Positions 43,248 through 52,429 of a stretch of 63,375 bases of DNA are shown piece after piece. Under the pieces are notes generated by a model. It did not search any database. It was not told where the DNA came from and saw only the letters and a program-made list of their open reading frames with translations. The position numbers and the translations under genes were made by a program. This stretch comes from Candidatus Avidehalobacter gallistercoris (lineage in GTDB: Bacteria; Bacillota; Dehalobacteriia; UBA4068; UBA4997). Numbering within the stretch: the first letter of the stretch is position 1; each line of letters begins with the position of its first letter. The stretch lies in assembly GCA_018715045.1 (NCBI GenBank), contig DVMH01000020.1, positions 1 through 63,375 of the forward strand, given 5' to 3'.

Positions 43248-43996
43248 TCCGGCCCTTTCACGAACAGAAACGGATCCTGGGGCTGGCCGTCAACCAGAAC
43301 CTGAAAGAACAGTGTCGAATCCGTGATACGCCCAATTGCCTCGCCCTGACGCAGTACATCGCCCACCTTAACCTCTGTCGTAAGCGCCCCTGTGTAGCAC
43401 GTCTCCACCCCGCCGGTGTGAGAGACAGTAACCCTCTCGCCTGTAACTACCTCCGTCACCTTGCCGATGGCGGCCGCTTTCACCTCCTGCTCGCCCTGGC
43501 AGAGAATTTGCAGCCCCAAAAGCGGTAAGCCCTGATCCGTCACCTCGCCGAAAGCCCCCTCCATAAGTCCGCTGGCCGGAAGTATCAGCACCGGAGCGCC
43601 CTCGTCATTCAGTACGGCCGCAGCCAGATAATCCTCGCCCGGCTGATAATCGCTGTCTACGTTCAGCGGCTCATCTTCCGTACCGTTTTCTGCCTGTGAT
43701 GGGTTTGGTTCATTTTGCTGCGGCAGCTTGGCCGCGGCAACAGTTTCGCGCCACAAATCAGCCAGACCGTTCACAGCCATACTTTCCTGCTCGTCGGCCT
43801 GCGCCAGCGCCACCACATAGCGTACGCCCTCGCCCAGCGCACTTTCCTGCTCATACAGACAGACCACACCCGCAAACAGCAGCAACGCCGCCACCCCCTG
43901 CCAGAACAAACGCCGCGAAAGCCAACCCGTGCCATGCGCTTCCTCTGCCCGGCGGCGGTTTGTATCCACCCCGCTGAATAGATCCCGGTTCGCCAT
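43244..43996 (-). CDS. spoIVFA: SpoIVFA-like membrane M23/LytM-domain protein
   Basis: SpoIVFA holds SpoIVFB inactive until SpoIVB and CtpB cut it. The 250-residue protein has a cytoplasmic basic N-terminus, one membrane segment (about 31-48), a linker rich in E/P/N, and a LytM-like (M23) domain from about 140. The domain includes VTVSHTGGVETCYTGAL and FFQVLVDGQPQDPF. The HxxxD and HxH zinc motifs of active M23 peptidases are not present, so it is a regulator, not an enzyme. The ATG at 43996 has GGAGG 5 nt upstream. Confidence 0.85.
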   Translation of the reverse strand: MANRDLFSGVDTNRRRAEEAHGTGWLSRRLFWQGVAALLLFAGVVCLYEQESALGEGVRYVVALAQADEQESMAVNGLADLWRETVAAAKLPQQNEPNPSQAENGTEDEPLNVDSDYQPGEDYLAAAVLNDEGAPVLILPASGLMEGAFGEVTDQGLPLLGLQILCQGEQEVKAAAIGKVTEVVTGERVTVSHTGGVETCYTGALTTEVKVGDVLRQGEAIGRITDSTLFFQVLVDGQPQDPFLFVKGPE

Positions 43997-44063
43997 ATTG
44001 CCCTCCCTGACTATGCCCAATTTGCTTCAATATATGTGACAAGCCAGGATTTTATGCGCAAAA

Positions 44064-44093
44064 AAAACCGCCCCTGAAAAGGACGGTTTAACA
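44064..44093 (-). terminator. Intrinsic terminator of the nuo/yqeG transcript
   Basis: On the minus strand AAACCGTCC and GGGCGGTTT (one G-U) flank a TTTTCAG loop and are followed by further T residues. It follows the yqeG stop. Confidence 0.82.
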
Positions 44094-44094
44094 T

Positions 44095-44613
44095 TCAGAA
44101 ACGGTTGTACGGCACATCTTTCATCACCGGCCGCCAAATCAGCTTCTCAATGCGGCGGTTCACGTACGTCCACTTAAACTCTCGCGCCAATGATATCGGT
44201 TTCAGCAGCACAGCGTCAATACCCGCCAAACGAGCACCGAGAATATCCGTCAGCAACTGATCGCCAATCATTAGCGTTTCACTTTTATCCGCATCAAGCA
44301 TGGCCGCCGCCCGTGTATAGCCAAACGGCAGCGGTTTCCGCGCTTTTGGCAGAAATTCAATACCAAGCCGCTCCGCCAACGGCTGCAAACGCTCCGCCGA
44401 ATTGTTGGATATGATACACCCGGCCAAACCGGCTTTCGGCAGTTTTGCAAACCACAGCAAAACCTCCGGCGAGATATCCGGCGAATTCCACGTAGTTATG
44501 GTGTTATCCACATCAAGCAACAAGGCACGGTAACCCCTTTGCGCCAGCTCCTCAGGATCCAGGACAGGCAGAGCATCAAAATACGCGCGCGGACGCAATA
44601 AACCGAACATCAT
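44095..44613 (-). CDS. yqeG: YqeG family HAD IIIA phosphatase
   Basis: A 172-residue HAD phosphatase with motif I LLDVDNTIT (nucleophile Asp and the second Asp), motif II IISNNSAERL, motif III lysine in KARKPLPFGY and motif IV MIGDQLLTDI. The family (YqeG/GEP4) dephosphorylates phosphatidylglycerophosphate in yeast mitochondria; a bacterial substrate is not firmly known. The ATG at 44613 is preceded by GGAGGGGAGG and starts the family's short N-terminus, so the longer frame to 44676 overlapping nuoM2 is rejected. It is the last gene of the nuo transcript, 19 bp after nuoM2. Confidence 0.9.
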   Translation of the reverse strand: MMFGLLRPRAYFDALPVLDPEELAQRGYRALLLDVDNTITTWNSPDISPEVLLWFAKLPKAGLAGCIISNNSAERLQPLAERLGIEFLPKARKPLPFGYTRAAAMLDADKSETLMIGDQLLTDILGARLAGIDAVLLKPISLAREFKWTYVNRRIEKLIWRPVMKDVPYNRF

Positions 44614-44632
44614 CCGCCTCCCCTCCGCCTGC

Positions 44633-46108
44633 TCAGGCGCCAATAGTCGTAAAGCATCCCAGCAGTTCATGCACACTGCGATCCATATACCTTATCATGC
44701 CGTCTGGCTGTAAGCCAAAATACAGCGCCAAAACCAGCAGCGCCACCATCGGCACCAGCTCAAACCAATGGATATCGCGCACATTCTGCATATTCCCAGG
44801 CAAAGCGCCAAACGCCACCCGCTGAAACGCCCAAAGGTAATAACCCACAGCCAGCAATGCGCCCAGCGCCACCAGCAACACCAAAATGCCAAACCGATGA
44901 TACACACCCAGCATGACGCTGAATTCTGCCAGGAAACCCATGAAACCAGGAATACCCATCGAAGCGAAAAACGCCATAACCAACAGCGTCATTGCGGCAG
45001 GCATACGGCCATACAGTCCGCCCAGACAGCTGATTAGGCGCGTACCGCAGTTATGCTGGATAACGCCGCAGCCCATAAAGAGCGCCGCCGAAATGATACC
45101 ATGCGCCACCATCTGATACACTGCGCCCAGTATGCCCTCGTACGTCAGCGAGGCCAGGCCCAGCAATACAAACCCCATATGGCTGATCGACGAATAAGCA
45201 ATCAGTTTCTTTAAATCGTCCTGCGTGAACGCCGCATAAGAACCATAAACAATGGAGAGAAGCGCCAACACCACGATAAGAGGCGTATAAGCAAGCGCCG
45301 CTTCAGGGTTGATAATATATCCCACACGGATCAGGCCATAACCGCCCATTTTCAGCAGCACGCCCGCTAACAGCACCGATGCAGCTGTCGGCGCCTCGAC
45401 ATGCGCGTCCGGCAGCCAGGTATGCAACGGCACCACCGGCAGTTTCACGCAGAATGCAAACAGCAGCGCCCCGAACACCACCATCTGAAAGCCAGGTTCA
45501 AAGCCAGCCGCAGTTATCTCCGGGATCAGAAACGTATAATGCCCCAACACGTCCGCCGCTTTGAAGAACATCGCACCAATCGCCAGCACCATTACCAGCG
45601 ACGCTACGTGAGTATAGATAAGGAACTTCATCGAGGCATAGCTGCGGCGGCCGCCGCCCCAAATGCCGATAAGGAAGAACATCGGTATCAGCACAATTTC
45701 CCAGAAGATATAGAAAAGGAAGAAATCCAGCGCCGAAAATACGCCGAGAACGCCTGTCTCCAACAACAGCAGCAGAGCAAAGTAAAACGGCGCGCGCTCG
45801 GTGATGTTCCACGAATAGATCACCACCAGAAAGCACAAAAGCGCTGTCAGCATAAACAGCGGCAGTGATAAGCTGTCCAGCCCCACAGCAAAGCTGACGC
45901 AGAAAGCCGGAAACCACGGCGATATCTGCTCGAATTGATAACCAGAAACCGACGGATCAAACTGCCCCAACATATATACTGCCCCCAACAGCACCAGCCC
46001 GGAAGCCAGGAGAGCAATGTATTTCGCCATGTCCGGTCGCTTGGCCGAAATTCCTATCAGTAGCGCGCCCAGCAGCGGCAAGGCAAGCAAAATCGTAATA
46101 ATACTCAT
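44633..46108 (-). CDS. nuoM: NADH-quinone oxidoreductase subunit M, second copy (NuoM2)
   Basis: A 491-residue Mrp-antiporter-like subunit with about 14 membrane helices. It is clearly NuoM rather than L or N by FEFIWEIVLIPMFF-type sequence (FYIFWEIVLIPMFFLIGIWGG) and LHTWLPDAHVEAPTAASVLLAG with conserved Lys in LLKMGGYGLI. It is a paralogue, not a fragment, of the NuoM at 47569-49065. It follows nuoN at the operon end. A second NuoM predicts a fourth antiporter-type proton channel in the membrane arm. Confidence 0.93.
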   Translation of the reverse strand: MSIITILLALPLLGALLIGISAKRPDMAKYIALLASGLVLLGAVYMLGQFDPSVSGYQFEQISPWFPAFCVSFAVGLDSLSLPLFMLTALLCFLVVIYSWNITERAPFYFALLLLLETGVLGVFSALDFFLFYIFWEIVLIPMFFLIGIWGGGRRSYASMKFLIYTHVASLVMVLAIGAMFFKAADVLGHYTFLIPEITAAGFEPGFQMVVFGALLFAFCVKLPVVPLHTWLPDAHVEAPTAASVLLAGVLLKMGGYGLIRVGYIINPEAALAYTPLIVVLALLSIVYGSYAAFTQDDLKKLIAYSSISHMGFVLLGLASLTYEGILGAVYQMVAHGIISAALFMGCGVIQHNCGTRLISCLGGLYGRMPAAMTLLVMAFFASMGIPGFMGFLAEFSVMLGVYHRFGILVLLVALGALLAVGYYLWAFQRVAFGALPGNMQNVRDIHWFELVPMVALLVLALYFGLQPDGMIRYMDRSVHELLGCFTTIGA

Positions 46109-46129
46109 TTTTATTCCTCCCCTGCCAGT

Positions 46130-47569
46130 TTAAGCTAAAGCGTTTACTGCGGTAATAGCAAAATCCGTAAGCTGGCCGGGGAATAAACCCAGCCCCAGCA
46201 ACAGACCAACCGCTAGCCACACCGCCAGACCCTGCCACGAGAAGCCCCGTTTCATATCAGGAGCCTGCGCAACCTCCGACGGTTTGGCGTACATCTCGCG
46301 AATGACCCGCGCATAATAGACCAATGATAGCGCGCTGTTCAGTACCAGCAACAGCGCCAACACGGTGTACCAACCGCCTCGCCCCACTGCTGCCACCGTC
46401 ATCAGCATTTTGCCCCAGAAGCCTAACAGCGGCGGTATACCGCCGTATGATAACAAAATAAGCATAAAGGCCACAGACGTATACGGCATTTCCCTGGCCA
46501 GCCCCCGAAAGTGCTTGATTTGTGTACCGCCCTTGGCCTCAGCCACCATACGCAGTACGAAGAAGCCGCCAATCGTCATTAATGCATGCGCCCAAATATG
46601 CAGGAACGCACCGGCCATTGCCAACCCCGTCGCTACCGTAATACCAACAAGGATATTACCGGCGTGCGCCACGCTGGAATACGCCAGCATTCGCTTGACG
46701 TCGTCCTGCAAAAGAGCAAGGACGTTACCTACCGTCATGCTGACGACGCATAGCAGCCCCAATATCGCACTGGCAGCAGGCATGGCAATACCAAACGTTA
46801 CCAGCACAACTTTCATTGCTACGATGAAAGCGCCTTTCTGCGTTACGCCGGAGATAAAGCCCGTTGTTGGCGAGGAAGCGCCGGAATAAGTGTCCGCCGC
46901 CCACATATGCAGCGGTACCAGCGCCATTTTATAACCATACCCCGCCAGCATCAGCACAAAGGCTGCCGCCAGCACAGGGTGTACGCCAACCAGCTGGATA
47001 ACCTCCGCCGTACCGCGAATCTGCAACGTGCCGGTGAAACCATAAAGCAGGGATAATCCGTAAAAAATCAGCGCGGAGGAAAACGCCCCCATCAGATAAT
47101 ATTTCAGAGACGCCTCGCGCCCCTTTGAGTTTGCCGGGTCAATCATCGGCAAGGTGTAGGTAGCGATACTGGCTAGTTCAAAGCCGATAGTCAGCGTGAT
47201 ATAATCCGTTGCGCCCGGAATCAGCACCAGCCCCAGCATAGCCGTCAGCAGTAAAGCGTAATATTCCTTGGCGCGGCTGATACCGCTCGTGAAATCCACC
47301 GAACCAATAATATTAATGAAGCCAAGCGATAGCAGCATAACCTGCGCAAACACGCAAAAGCCATCGATCCGATAGGCGCTGCCCAACAGGTCTGCTTCCA
47401 CACCCCAAAGCATGGCGCACATCACCGCAGCCGCCGCTAAAGTTGCCGCCGATATGACCCACGCGGCCTTACCCGCCTTACGCGGCAGCAACATGATAAT
47501 TATCGCCGCCAGAACCAGCAAAAGCTCCGGCAGCAACGGAATCAACTGGTCGAGAGTAATCGAATTCAT
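46130..47569 (-). CDS. nuoN: NADH-quinone oxidoreductase subunit N
   Basis: A 479-residue antiporter-like subunit of the complex I membrane arm, with about 14 helices. Family features: LELASIATYTLPM-like helix (FELASIATYTLPMID), the proton-channel segment GYGYKMALVPLHMWAADTYSGA with conserved lysines, and LAYSSVAHAGNILVG. Its ATG shares a base with the nuoM1 stop (TGATG). It is typical in length. Confidence 0.96.
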   Translation of the reverse strand: MNSITLDQLIPLLPELLLVLAAIIIMLLPRKAGKAAWVISAATLAAAAVMCAMLWGVEADLLGSAYRIDGFCVFAQVMLLSLGFINIIGSVDFTSGISRAKEYYALLLTAMLGLVLIPGATDYITLTIGFELASIATYTLPMIDPANSKGREASLKYYLMGAFSSALIFYGLSLLYGFTGTLQIRGTAEVIQLVGVHPVLAAAFVLMLAGYGYKMALVPLHMWAADTYSGASSPTTGFISGVTQKGAFIVAMKVVLVTFGIAMPAASAILGLLCVVSMTVGNVLALLQDDVKRMLAYSSVAHAGNILVGITVATGLAMAGAFLHIWAHALMTIGGFFVLRMVAEAKGGTQIKHFRGLAREMPYTSVAFMLILLSYGGIPPLLGFWGKMLMTVAAVGRGGWYTVLALLLVLNSALSLVYYARVIREMYAKPSEVAQAPDMKRGFSWQGLAVWLAVGLLLGLGLFPGQLTDFAITAVNALA

Positions 47570-49065
47570 CAGAACACACCTCCCAACGCGTTGATTATAT
47601 AGGCTGTACCCTGGCTCACAATATCAGTCAGCGGCGCAGGATAAATGCCCAGAAGCAGTACCAGCACGCCCAGCACCAGGAGAGGCGCCGTCTGAAACCA
47701 GCGAATATCGTACGGTTGCTTTTCGATCAGGTCGCGGCTGGCCGAGCCGAAATATGCCCTCTCTAAGGCCCAGAGATAATATGCCGCCGTCAATATCATC
47801 GAAAGCATGGCGATAACCGTGAGCACCTTATGCACCGAAAACGCCCCCAGGAATACCATCATCTCCGGGATAAAGCCCAAAAGACCAGGCAGGCCGATGG
47901 ACGCAAAAAACGTGAATACCGTCAGCGCCGAAAGCCGGGGCAAGACGTTGGCTACGCCACCCAAATCGCCAATACGCCGGGTGCCCACGCTGTGCTGCAA
48001 AATGCCGCAGCACATAAACAACATGGCAGAGATCAGTCCATGGGCAAACATCTGCACCACCGCGCCGTTGAATGCGCGCTCCTGCAGCATCGCCAGACCG
48101 AACAGCATCAAGCCCATATGGCTGACAGAGGAATAAGCGATCATCTTCTTCAAATCATCCTGCGCCAGCGCCAAAAGCGCCGCCCAAAGCATACTGATAA
48201 TGCCCAGCACCGCCATCGGTATAGCGTAATGCACCGCCGCCGCCGGGAACATGCCAAACGCAATACGCACCAGGCCATAGCCGCCCATCTTCAGCATGAC
48301 GGCCGCCAGAAAGACCGAACCCCCGGTGGGCGCTTCAACGTGCGCATCTGGCAGCCACGTATGGAACGGCACCGTCGGCATTTTCACTGCAAAGCCAAAG
48401 AAAAGCGCCAGGAAAATCAAATATTGCAGGCCAGGCGCAAACTGCACCCCAGCCATGATTTCGCACATATTAAATGTGTAATACCCGAGTTGCGTCTCCG
48501 CATTAAAGAAGATAGCGAAAAAGCCCACCAGCATGACTAATGACGCCATATGCGTGTAAACAAAAAACTTGATAGCCGCATAGCGCCGGCGCGGACCACC
48601 CCAGCCCAAAATCAGGAAATACATCGGTATCAGCACCACTTCCCAGAACAGGTAGAACAGGAAGAAGTCCAGCGCGGCAAACACGCCAAACAGGCCGCAC
48701 TCCAGCAGAAATAACAGGCCGAAATACGCGCCCAGCTTTTTATGCTCGTCAAACGAGACAAGCACCACCAGCGGAGTCAACAGACTCGTCAAAAAGACCA
48801 ACGGCAGACTCAGCCCATCCAGCCCCACAGTATATGTAATACCAAAAGCAGCTATCCAATCCAACGTAGTATAATACTGAAACTCGCCGCTGGCAGCATT
48901 GTAAGCATAGCCTGCCATGATGAGCAGGTTAACCGCCAGCGGCAGCAGAGAAAGCGCCAGCGCCAGCCCTCGAAGCACGTTGTCATTTTTCACCAGCCGC
49001 CCAGCAAGAAACATCACAATAGCAGCCAACAGCGGCAGAAAGAGCAATACGTTTAACCAGTTCAC
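47569..49065 (-). CDS. nuoM: NADH-quinone oxidoreductase subunit M, first copy
   Basis: A 498-residue NuoM with about 14 helices: LFYLFWEVVLIPMYF, FHTWLPDAHVEAPTGGSVFL, LKMGGYGLVRIAFG and MIAYSSVSHMGLM. A GTG at 49065 overlaps the nuoL stop as GTGA and opens with the family's short N-terminus (NWLNVLLFLPLLAA), so the long frame to 49179 is not used. It precedes nuoN in the normal L-M-N order. It shares most core motifs with NuoM2, yet the two are well diverged. Confidence 0.95.
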   Translation of the reverse strand: MNWLNVLLFLPLLAAIVMFLAGRLVKNDNVLRGLALALSLLPLAVNLLIMAGYAYNAASGEFQYYTTLDWIAAFGITYTVGLDGLSLPLVFLTSLLTPLVVLVSFDEHKKLGAYFGLLFLLECGLFGVFAALDFFLFYLFWEVVLIPMYFLILGWGGPRRRYAAIKFFVYTHMASLVMLVGFFAIFFNAETQLGYYTFNMCEIMAGVQFAPGLQYLIFLALFFGFAVKMPTVPFHTWLPDAHVEAPTGGSVFLAAVMLKMGGYGLVRIAFGMFPAAAVHYAIPMAVLGIISMLWAALLALAQDDLKKMIAYSSVSHMGLMLFGLAMLQERAFNGAVVQMFAHGLISAMLFMCCGILQHSVGTRRIGDLGGVANVLPRLSALTVFTFFASIGLPGLLGFIPEMMVFLGAFSVHKVLTVIAMLSMILTAAYYLWALERAYFGSASRDLIEKQPYDIRWFQTAPLLVLGVLVLLLGIYPAPLTDIVSQGTAYIINALGGVF

Positions 49066-50951
49066 AGGAATATCACCCCTCCCATCGCCGCCAGCAACAG
49101 CACAAACACACCCGCCAGCGCCCAGCCGATATAGCTTTGCAGGCCGCCCGCCGCATAACGCCGCAGATACACCCCGCAACCGGAAACAACGAAACAGAAT
49201 CCCCGCACAGCCCCGTCTATCACATTATAATCAAACCAGCGGCAAAAATCAGCCAGCTTGACCGAAGCCGCGCCAATCAGATTGACTACGCCATCTATAA
49301 CATAACGGTCAGTGCAATCGCCCAACCGGGCTATACTCACTGCTACCAGCGCGGAAAGCTTCTCATACAGGCGGTCAATATAATAGCGGTTCAGCAGAAG
49401 TTTATGCAACGGCTTTAAGGCGCTTACCGCCCTGGCCGGATCAAAAACATGGAAATAATACAACGCCGCCGACGCTGCCACGCCCAGCGCCACCGCGCAG
49501 ATGGATATAAGCATCGGCAGGTGGGTCTCCGGCATAGTGATCGGCCCCAAAAGATGGCTGACCGGCTCAGTGAGAATACCGCTGCCCAACGCAAACACCG
49601 CCAGCACCGCCAACGGGAATATCATCGGGAACGGGCTTTCATGCCCTTCGTAATTACCCCGCTTCTCGCCGCAGAAAGCAACAAAGAACAGGCGGAACAT
49701 ATAAAACGCCGTCAGCATACTCGTAAACGCCAGCAACCAGAATGCCACCGGCGACGCGCCATAAGCGGCCAACAAAATTTCGTCTTTGCTCCAGAATCCG
49801 GCAAACGGCGGAATACCAGCTATAGACACAGTGGCTGCAAGCATTGATAGCCCCGTCACTTTCTGATATTTCAGCAAACCGCCCATCTGGCGGATATCGT
49901 TGGAGCCTGCGCAGTGAATGGCCGAACCTGCGCCCATGAACAGAAGAGCCTTAAAGAACGCATGGTTGATCAAATGCAACACCGCCGCCACATAGTTAAG
50001 GCTCCCAAGCGCCACCACCATAAAACCCAGCTGGCTTAACGTTGAAAACGCCAGAATACGTTTGAAATCATTATTAACTACTGCCATCAAAGCCGTGCCC
50101 AGCGCTGTTATCGTGCCAATCACGATCATAAAATCAGTAACGGCGGGAACCAGCGCAAACAGCGGGAACAGCCGCGCGCAAAGATGGATGCCAGCTTTTA
50201 CCATTGTCGCCGCGTGGATCAGAGCAGAAACCGGCGTAGGCCCCTCCATTGCGTCAGGAAGCCAGACATGCAGCGGAAACTGCGCCGATTTACCGATAAC
50301 GCCGCCAAAGATGCAGAACATAGCAATGGTGAGCTGCCCTTGGTCATAAGCCCCCTGCTCGACCGCGTAAAGCATGGTGCTATAATTAACGCTGCCAAAA
50401 ATATCAAAAAGCATAATAATGCCGATAAGCATAATAACATCGCCCACACGGGTAACGAGAAAAGCCTTTTTGGCAGCCGCAGCAGCGCTGGGCTTCATAA
50501 ACCAGAAACCAATCAGCAGATACGAGCACAGGCCCATAATCTCCCAAAAGATAAACGCTTGCAGCAGATTTTCCGCCATCACCATCGATAGCATGGCAAA
50601 CACAAAGAGCTGCACCTCGGCAAAAAAACGAGTCAGACCCTGCTCATGCTCCATATAGCCATAGGCATAAATCAAAATCAGCGTAGCCAGGAACGACACC
50701 AGCAGCAGCAATATCACCGAAAGGCTGTCTAACCTAAAGCCAATCTGCAAATCGTCAAACCATGTATAGCTCCAGACCTGACCGCCCTCGTTGAACACAA
50801 GCACGGCCGCAGCAACCGTCAGCAGAAACGAGCAGACCGTGCCCGCCACGCCGATAAAGGCGGATTTCCGTTGCAGCTTATGGCCCAGCGCCAGCGTCAG
50901 CAGCAGGCCCACCAGCACTGGCATTGGTATCAAACATAAATATTGCAGCAT
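49062..50951 (-). CDS. nuoL: NADH-quinone oxidoreductase subunit L, with extended C-terminal lateral helix
   Basis: A 629-residue distal antiporter-like subunit. The core has FFAEVQLFVFAMLSMVMAEN, the FHVWLPDAMEGPTPVSALIHAATMV-type proton channel (here PLHVWLPDAMEGPTPVSALI) and FSTLSQLGFMVVALG. The C-terminal lateral-helix region contains two related units, DRYVIDGVVNLIG at 548 and DYNVIDGAVRGF at 574, exactly 26 residues apart. Usual NuoL has one such unit, so the lateral helix appears lengthened. That is the change predicted when an extra NuoM is inserted in the arm. Confidence 0.95.
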   Translation of the reverse strand: MLQYLCLIPMPVLVGLLLTLALGHKLQRKSAFIGVAGTVCSFLLTVAAAVLVFNEGGQVWSYTWFDDLQIGFRLDSLSVILLLLVSFLATLILIYAYGYMEHEQGLTRFFAEVQLFVFAMLSMVMAENLLQAFIFWEIMGLCSYLLIGFWFMKPSAAAAAKKAFLVTRVGDVIMLIGIIMLFDIFGSVNYSTMLYAVEQGAYDQGQLTIAMFCIFGGVIGKSAQFPLHVWLPDAMEGPTPVSALIHAATMVKAGIHLCARLFPLFALVPAVTDFMIVIGTITALGTALMAVVNNDFKRILAFSTLSQLGFMVVALGSLNYVAAVLHLINHAFFKALLFMGAGSAIHCAGSNDIRQMGGLLKYQKVTGLSMLAATVSIAGIPPFAGFWSKDEILLAAYGASPVAFWLLAFTSMLTAFYMFRLFFVAFCGEKRGNYEGHESPFPMIFPLAVLAVFALGSGILTEPVSHLLGPITMPETHLPMLISICAVALGVAASAALYYFHVFDPARAVSALKPLHKLLLNRYYIDRLYEKLSALVAVSIARLGDCTDRYVIDGVVNLIGAASVKLADFCRWFDYNVIDGAVRGFCFVVSGCGVYLRRYAAGGLQSYIGWALAGVFVLLLAAMGGVIFL

Positions 50952-50984
50952 ATCTTACCTTCCTCTTCCCTTATCAGTCGTATC

Positions 50985-51437
50985 TCACTCGCCCGCCACA
51001 TCATCAGGCAGATATTCGCCGGATTTATCCTCCACGACTTGCCATTTTTTGTCCTTGTTCATTGCCTCGTACATCGTAGCATAGGATTTATCCTCCCAAG
51101 GCTCGATGTTTACATAATAGCTGACCTCGTAGCCGTCCAGCAGTACCTGTCCGGCCTCGCCCAACTCGCTCACCCGGCCCTGATAGGCAACCGACGCCTT
51201 CTCCGGCGTTATGAAACGCTGCGTAAACCGCATGGTTTGCAGCTTTCCGGCCTGCCAGTGCATGGTGCAGGAGGAATATACCATCCCTGTCATATCGTTA
51301 TTTTCCGTAATGTACTGCTCAACAACCAAATCAGCGTCCAGCGGCTGGCTGTCAATTTCCTCACAGCCGGCGAACATCAGCAGCAACGGCAGCAGCAAAA
51401 GCGCCAGCGCCGCGCGAAATCTCCCCAAATTTCTCAC
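50985..51437 (-). CDS. Hypothetical lipoprotein encoded inside the nuo operon
   Basis: A 150-residue protein with a lipoprotein signal (hydrophobic 9-24, lipobox FAGC, Cys25) and a secreted beta-rich domain. That domain contains LVVEQYITENNDMTGMVYSS, then RFITPEKASVAYQGRV and EVSYYVNIEPW. I do not recognise a family. It lies between nuoK and nuoL with short gaps and the same strand, so it is co-expressed with complex I and should sit on the outer face of the same membrane. An accessory or assembly role is inference. Confidence 0.75.
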   Translation of the reverse strand: MRNLGRFRAALALLLLPLLLMFAGCEEIDSQPLDADLVVEQYITENNDMTGMVYSSCTMHWQAGKLQTMRFTQRFITPEKASVAYQGRVSELGEAGQVLLDGYEVSYYVNIEPWEDKSYATMYEAMNKDKKWQVVEDKSGEYLPDDVAGE

Positions 51438-51463
51438 TTATATACGCTCCTTCAGGCGGCATT

Positions 51464-51898
51464 TTAACCGCGCAGCTTCTGAAACTGCTCCATATCAATA
51501 TTACCGTGCGCCCGGTATAAAGCCAGAGCGATCGCCAGCCCGACAGCCACCTCCGAAGCGGCCAGCGCCAGCACAAATATAACCATTATGCTGCCCGTGG
51601 CATCACCAAAATACTGCGCGAACGCCAAAAAATTGATATTAGCCGCGTTCAGCATTAATTCGATCGAAATGATTGCCGCGATCAGATTACGCCGCGTCAG
51701 AACGCCCAGAAGACCGATCGTAAACAACGCTGCGCCCAACAGCAGGTAATGCGTCAGGCTTAGGTGAAAGACAAAATCCACGGACCAACGCAGAAACGCC
51801 AGCAAATCAAAAGCACAAACCGCGTTCCAGCAGCGCTCCACAAGCGGAAACAGCAGGTCGCTGAAAATTCTTTCTATAGTATTAAACATTTCCTGCAT
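51464..51898 (-). CDS. nuoK: NADH-quinone oxidoreductase subunit K with an N-terminal extension
   Basis: The C-terminal 100 residues are a normal NuoK of three helices: LTHYLLLGAALFTIGLLGVL, then RRNLIAAIISIELMLNAANI (proton-path Glu) and SEVAVGLAIALALYRAHG. About 45 extra residues precede them (FNTIERIFSDLLFPLVERCW and on), partly hydrophobic. The ATG at 51898 has a strong GGGGGGAG 7 nt upstream and no good internal start is seen, so the extension is real in this reading. It is followed by the lipoprotein gene. Confidence 0.92.
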   Translation of the reverse strand: MQEMFNTIERIFSDLLFPLVERCWNAVCAFDLLAFLRWSVDFVFHLSLTHYLLLGAALFTIGLLGVLTRRNLIAAIISIELMLNAANINFLAFAQYFGDATGSIMVIFVLALAASEVAVGLAIALALYRAHGNIDMEQFQKLRG

Positions 51899-51913
51899 TG
51901 TCCAACTCCCCCC

Positions 51914-52429
51914 TTATTTATCTTCCGGCTTGCTGATGATGACCGCCGCCACCAGCGCTGCCAGCAACAGCACAGCCATCGCCTCAAACGCCACCGGGTA
52001 TTTGTTCAGCAGACCGTCGGCAATTTCCGTATACGGCAGCGGAGCAATACCCGATGTTTCGCCGAGGAAAGGCCAACCAGTCACGTGCGTGTACATAATA
52101 ACGCCGCAAAGCGCCGCCCCCACCAGAAGAGCCGCCAGCACACTGCCCAGCCAGTTATGCCGCCAAAGGTTGGTACGGCTTAAATCACCGCTTTTATGGT
52201 TAATCAGCAGCAGAGCCAGCACGATCAGCACCGCCACCGAGCCGGCATATACTATCACCTGCACCGCGCCGAGGTAATCTGCCTGCAAACTGAAGAACAC
52301 CCCGGCAATGCTCAGCAGACAGCCCAAAAAAGCCAGAAACGTATGAAACATATTGCGAAGTATCAGCGTGGCTAGTGCAAACAGCAAACAAAGCCCCGTC
52401 AGAGCGAAAAATGTCACAGTTTGCAGCAT
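51914..52429 (-). CDS. nuoJ: NADH-quinone oxidoreductase subunit J
   Basis: A 171-residue membrane subunit with five helices, including LLSIAGVFFSLQADYLGAVQ and the GSVAVLIVLALLLINH segment with the conserved pi-bulge helix. It overlaps the nuoI stop as TAATG. No unusual feature. Confidence 0.94.
   Translation of the reverse strand: MLQTVTFFALTGLCLLFALATLILRNMFHTFLAFLGCLLSIAGVFFSLQADYLGAVQVIVYAGSVAVLIVLALLLINHKSGDLSRTNLWRHNWLGSVLAALLVGAALCGVIMYTHVTGWPFLGETSGIAPLPYTEIADGLLNKYPVAFEAMAVLLLAALVAAVIISKPEDK

Noticed and set aside
44633-46108. Hydrogenase-4 or Mrp antiporter subunit instead of NuoM
   Set aside because: The channel motifs and length match NuoM, and the gene is inside a complete nuo operon with no hydrogenase genes.
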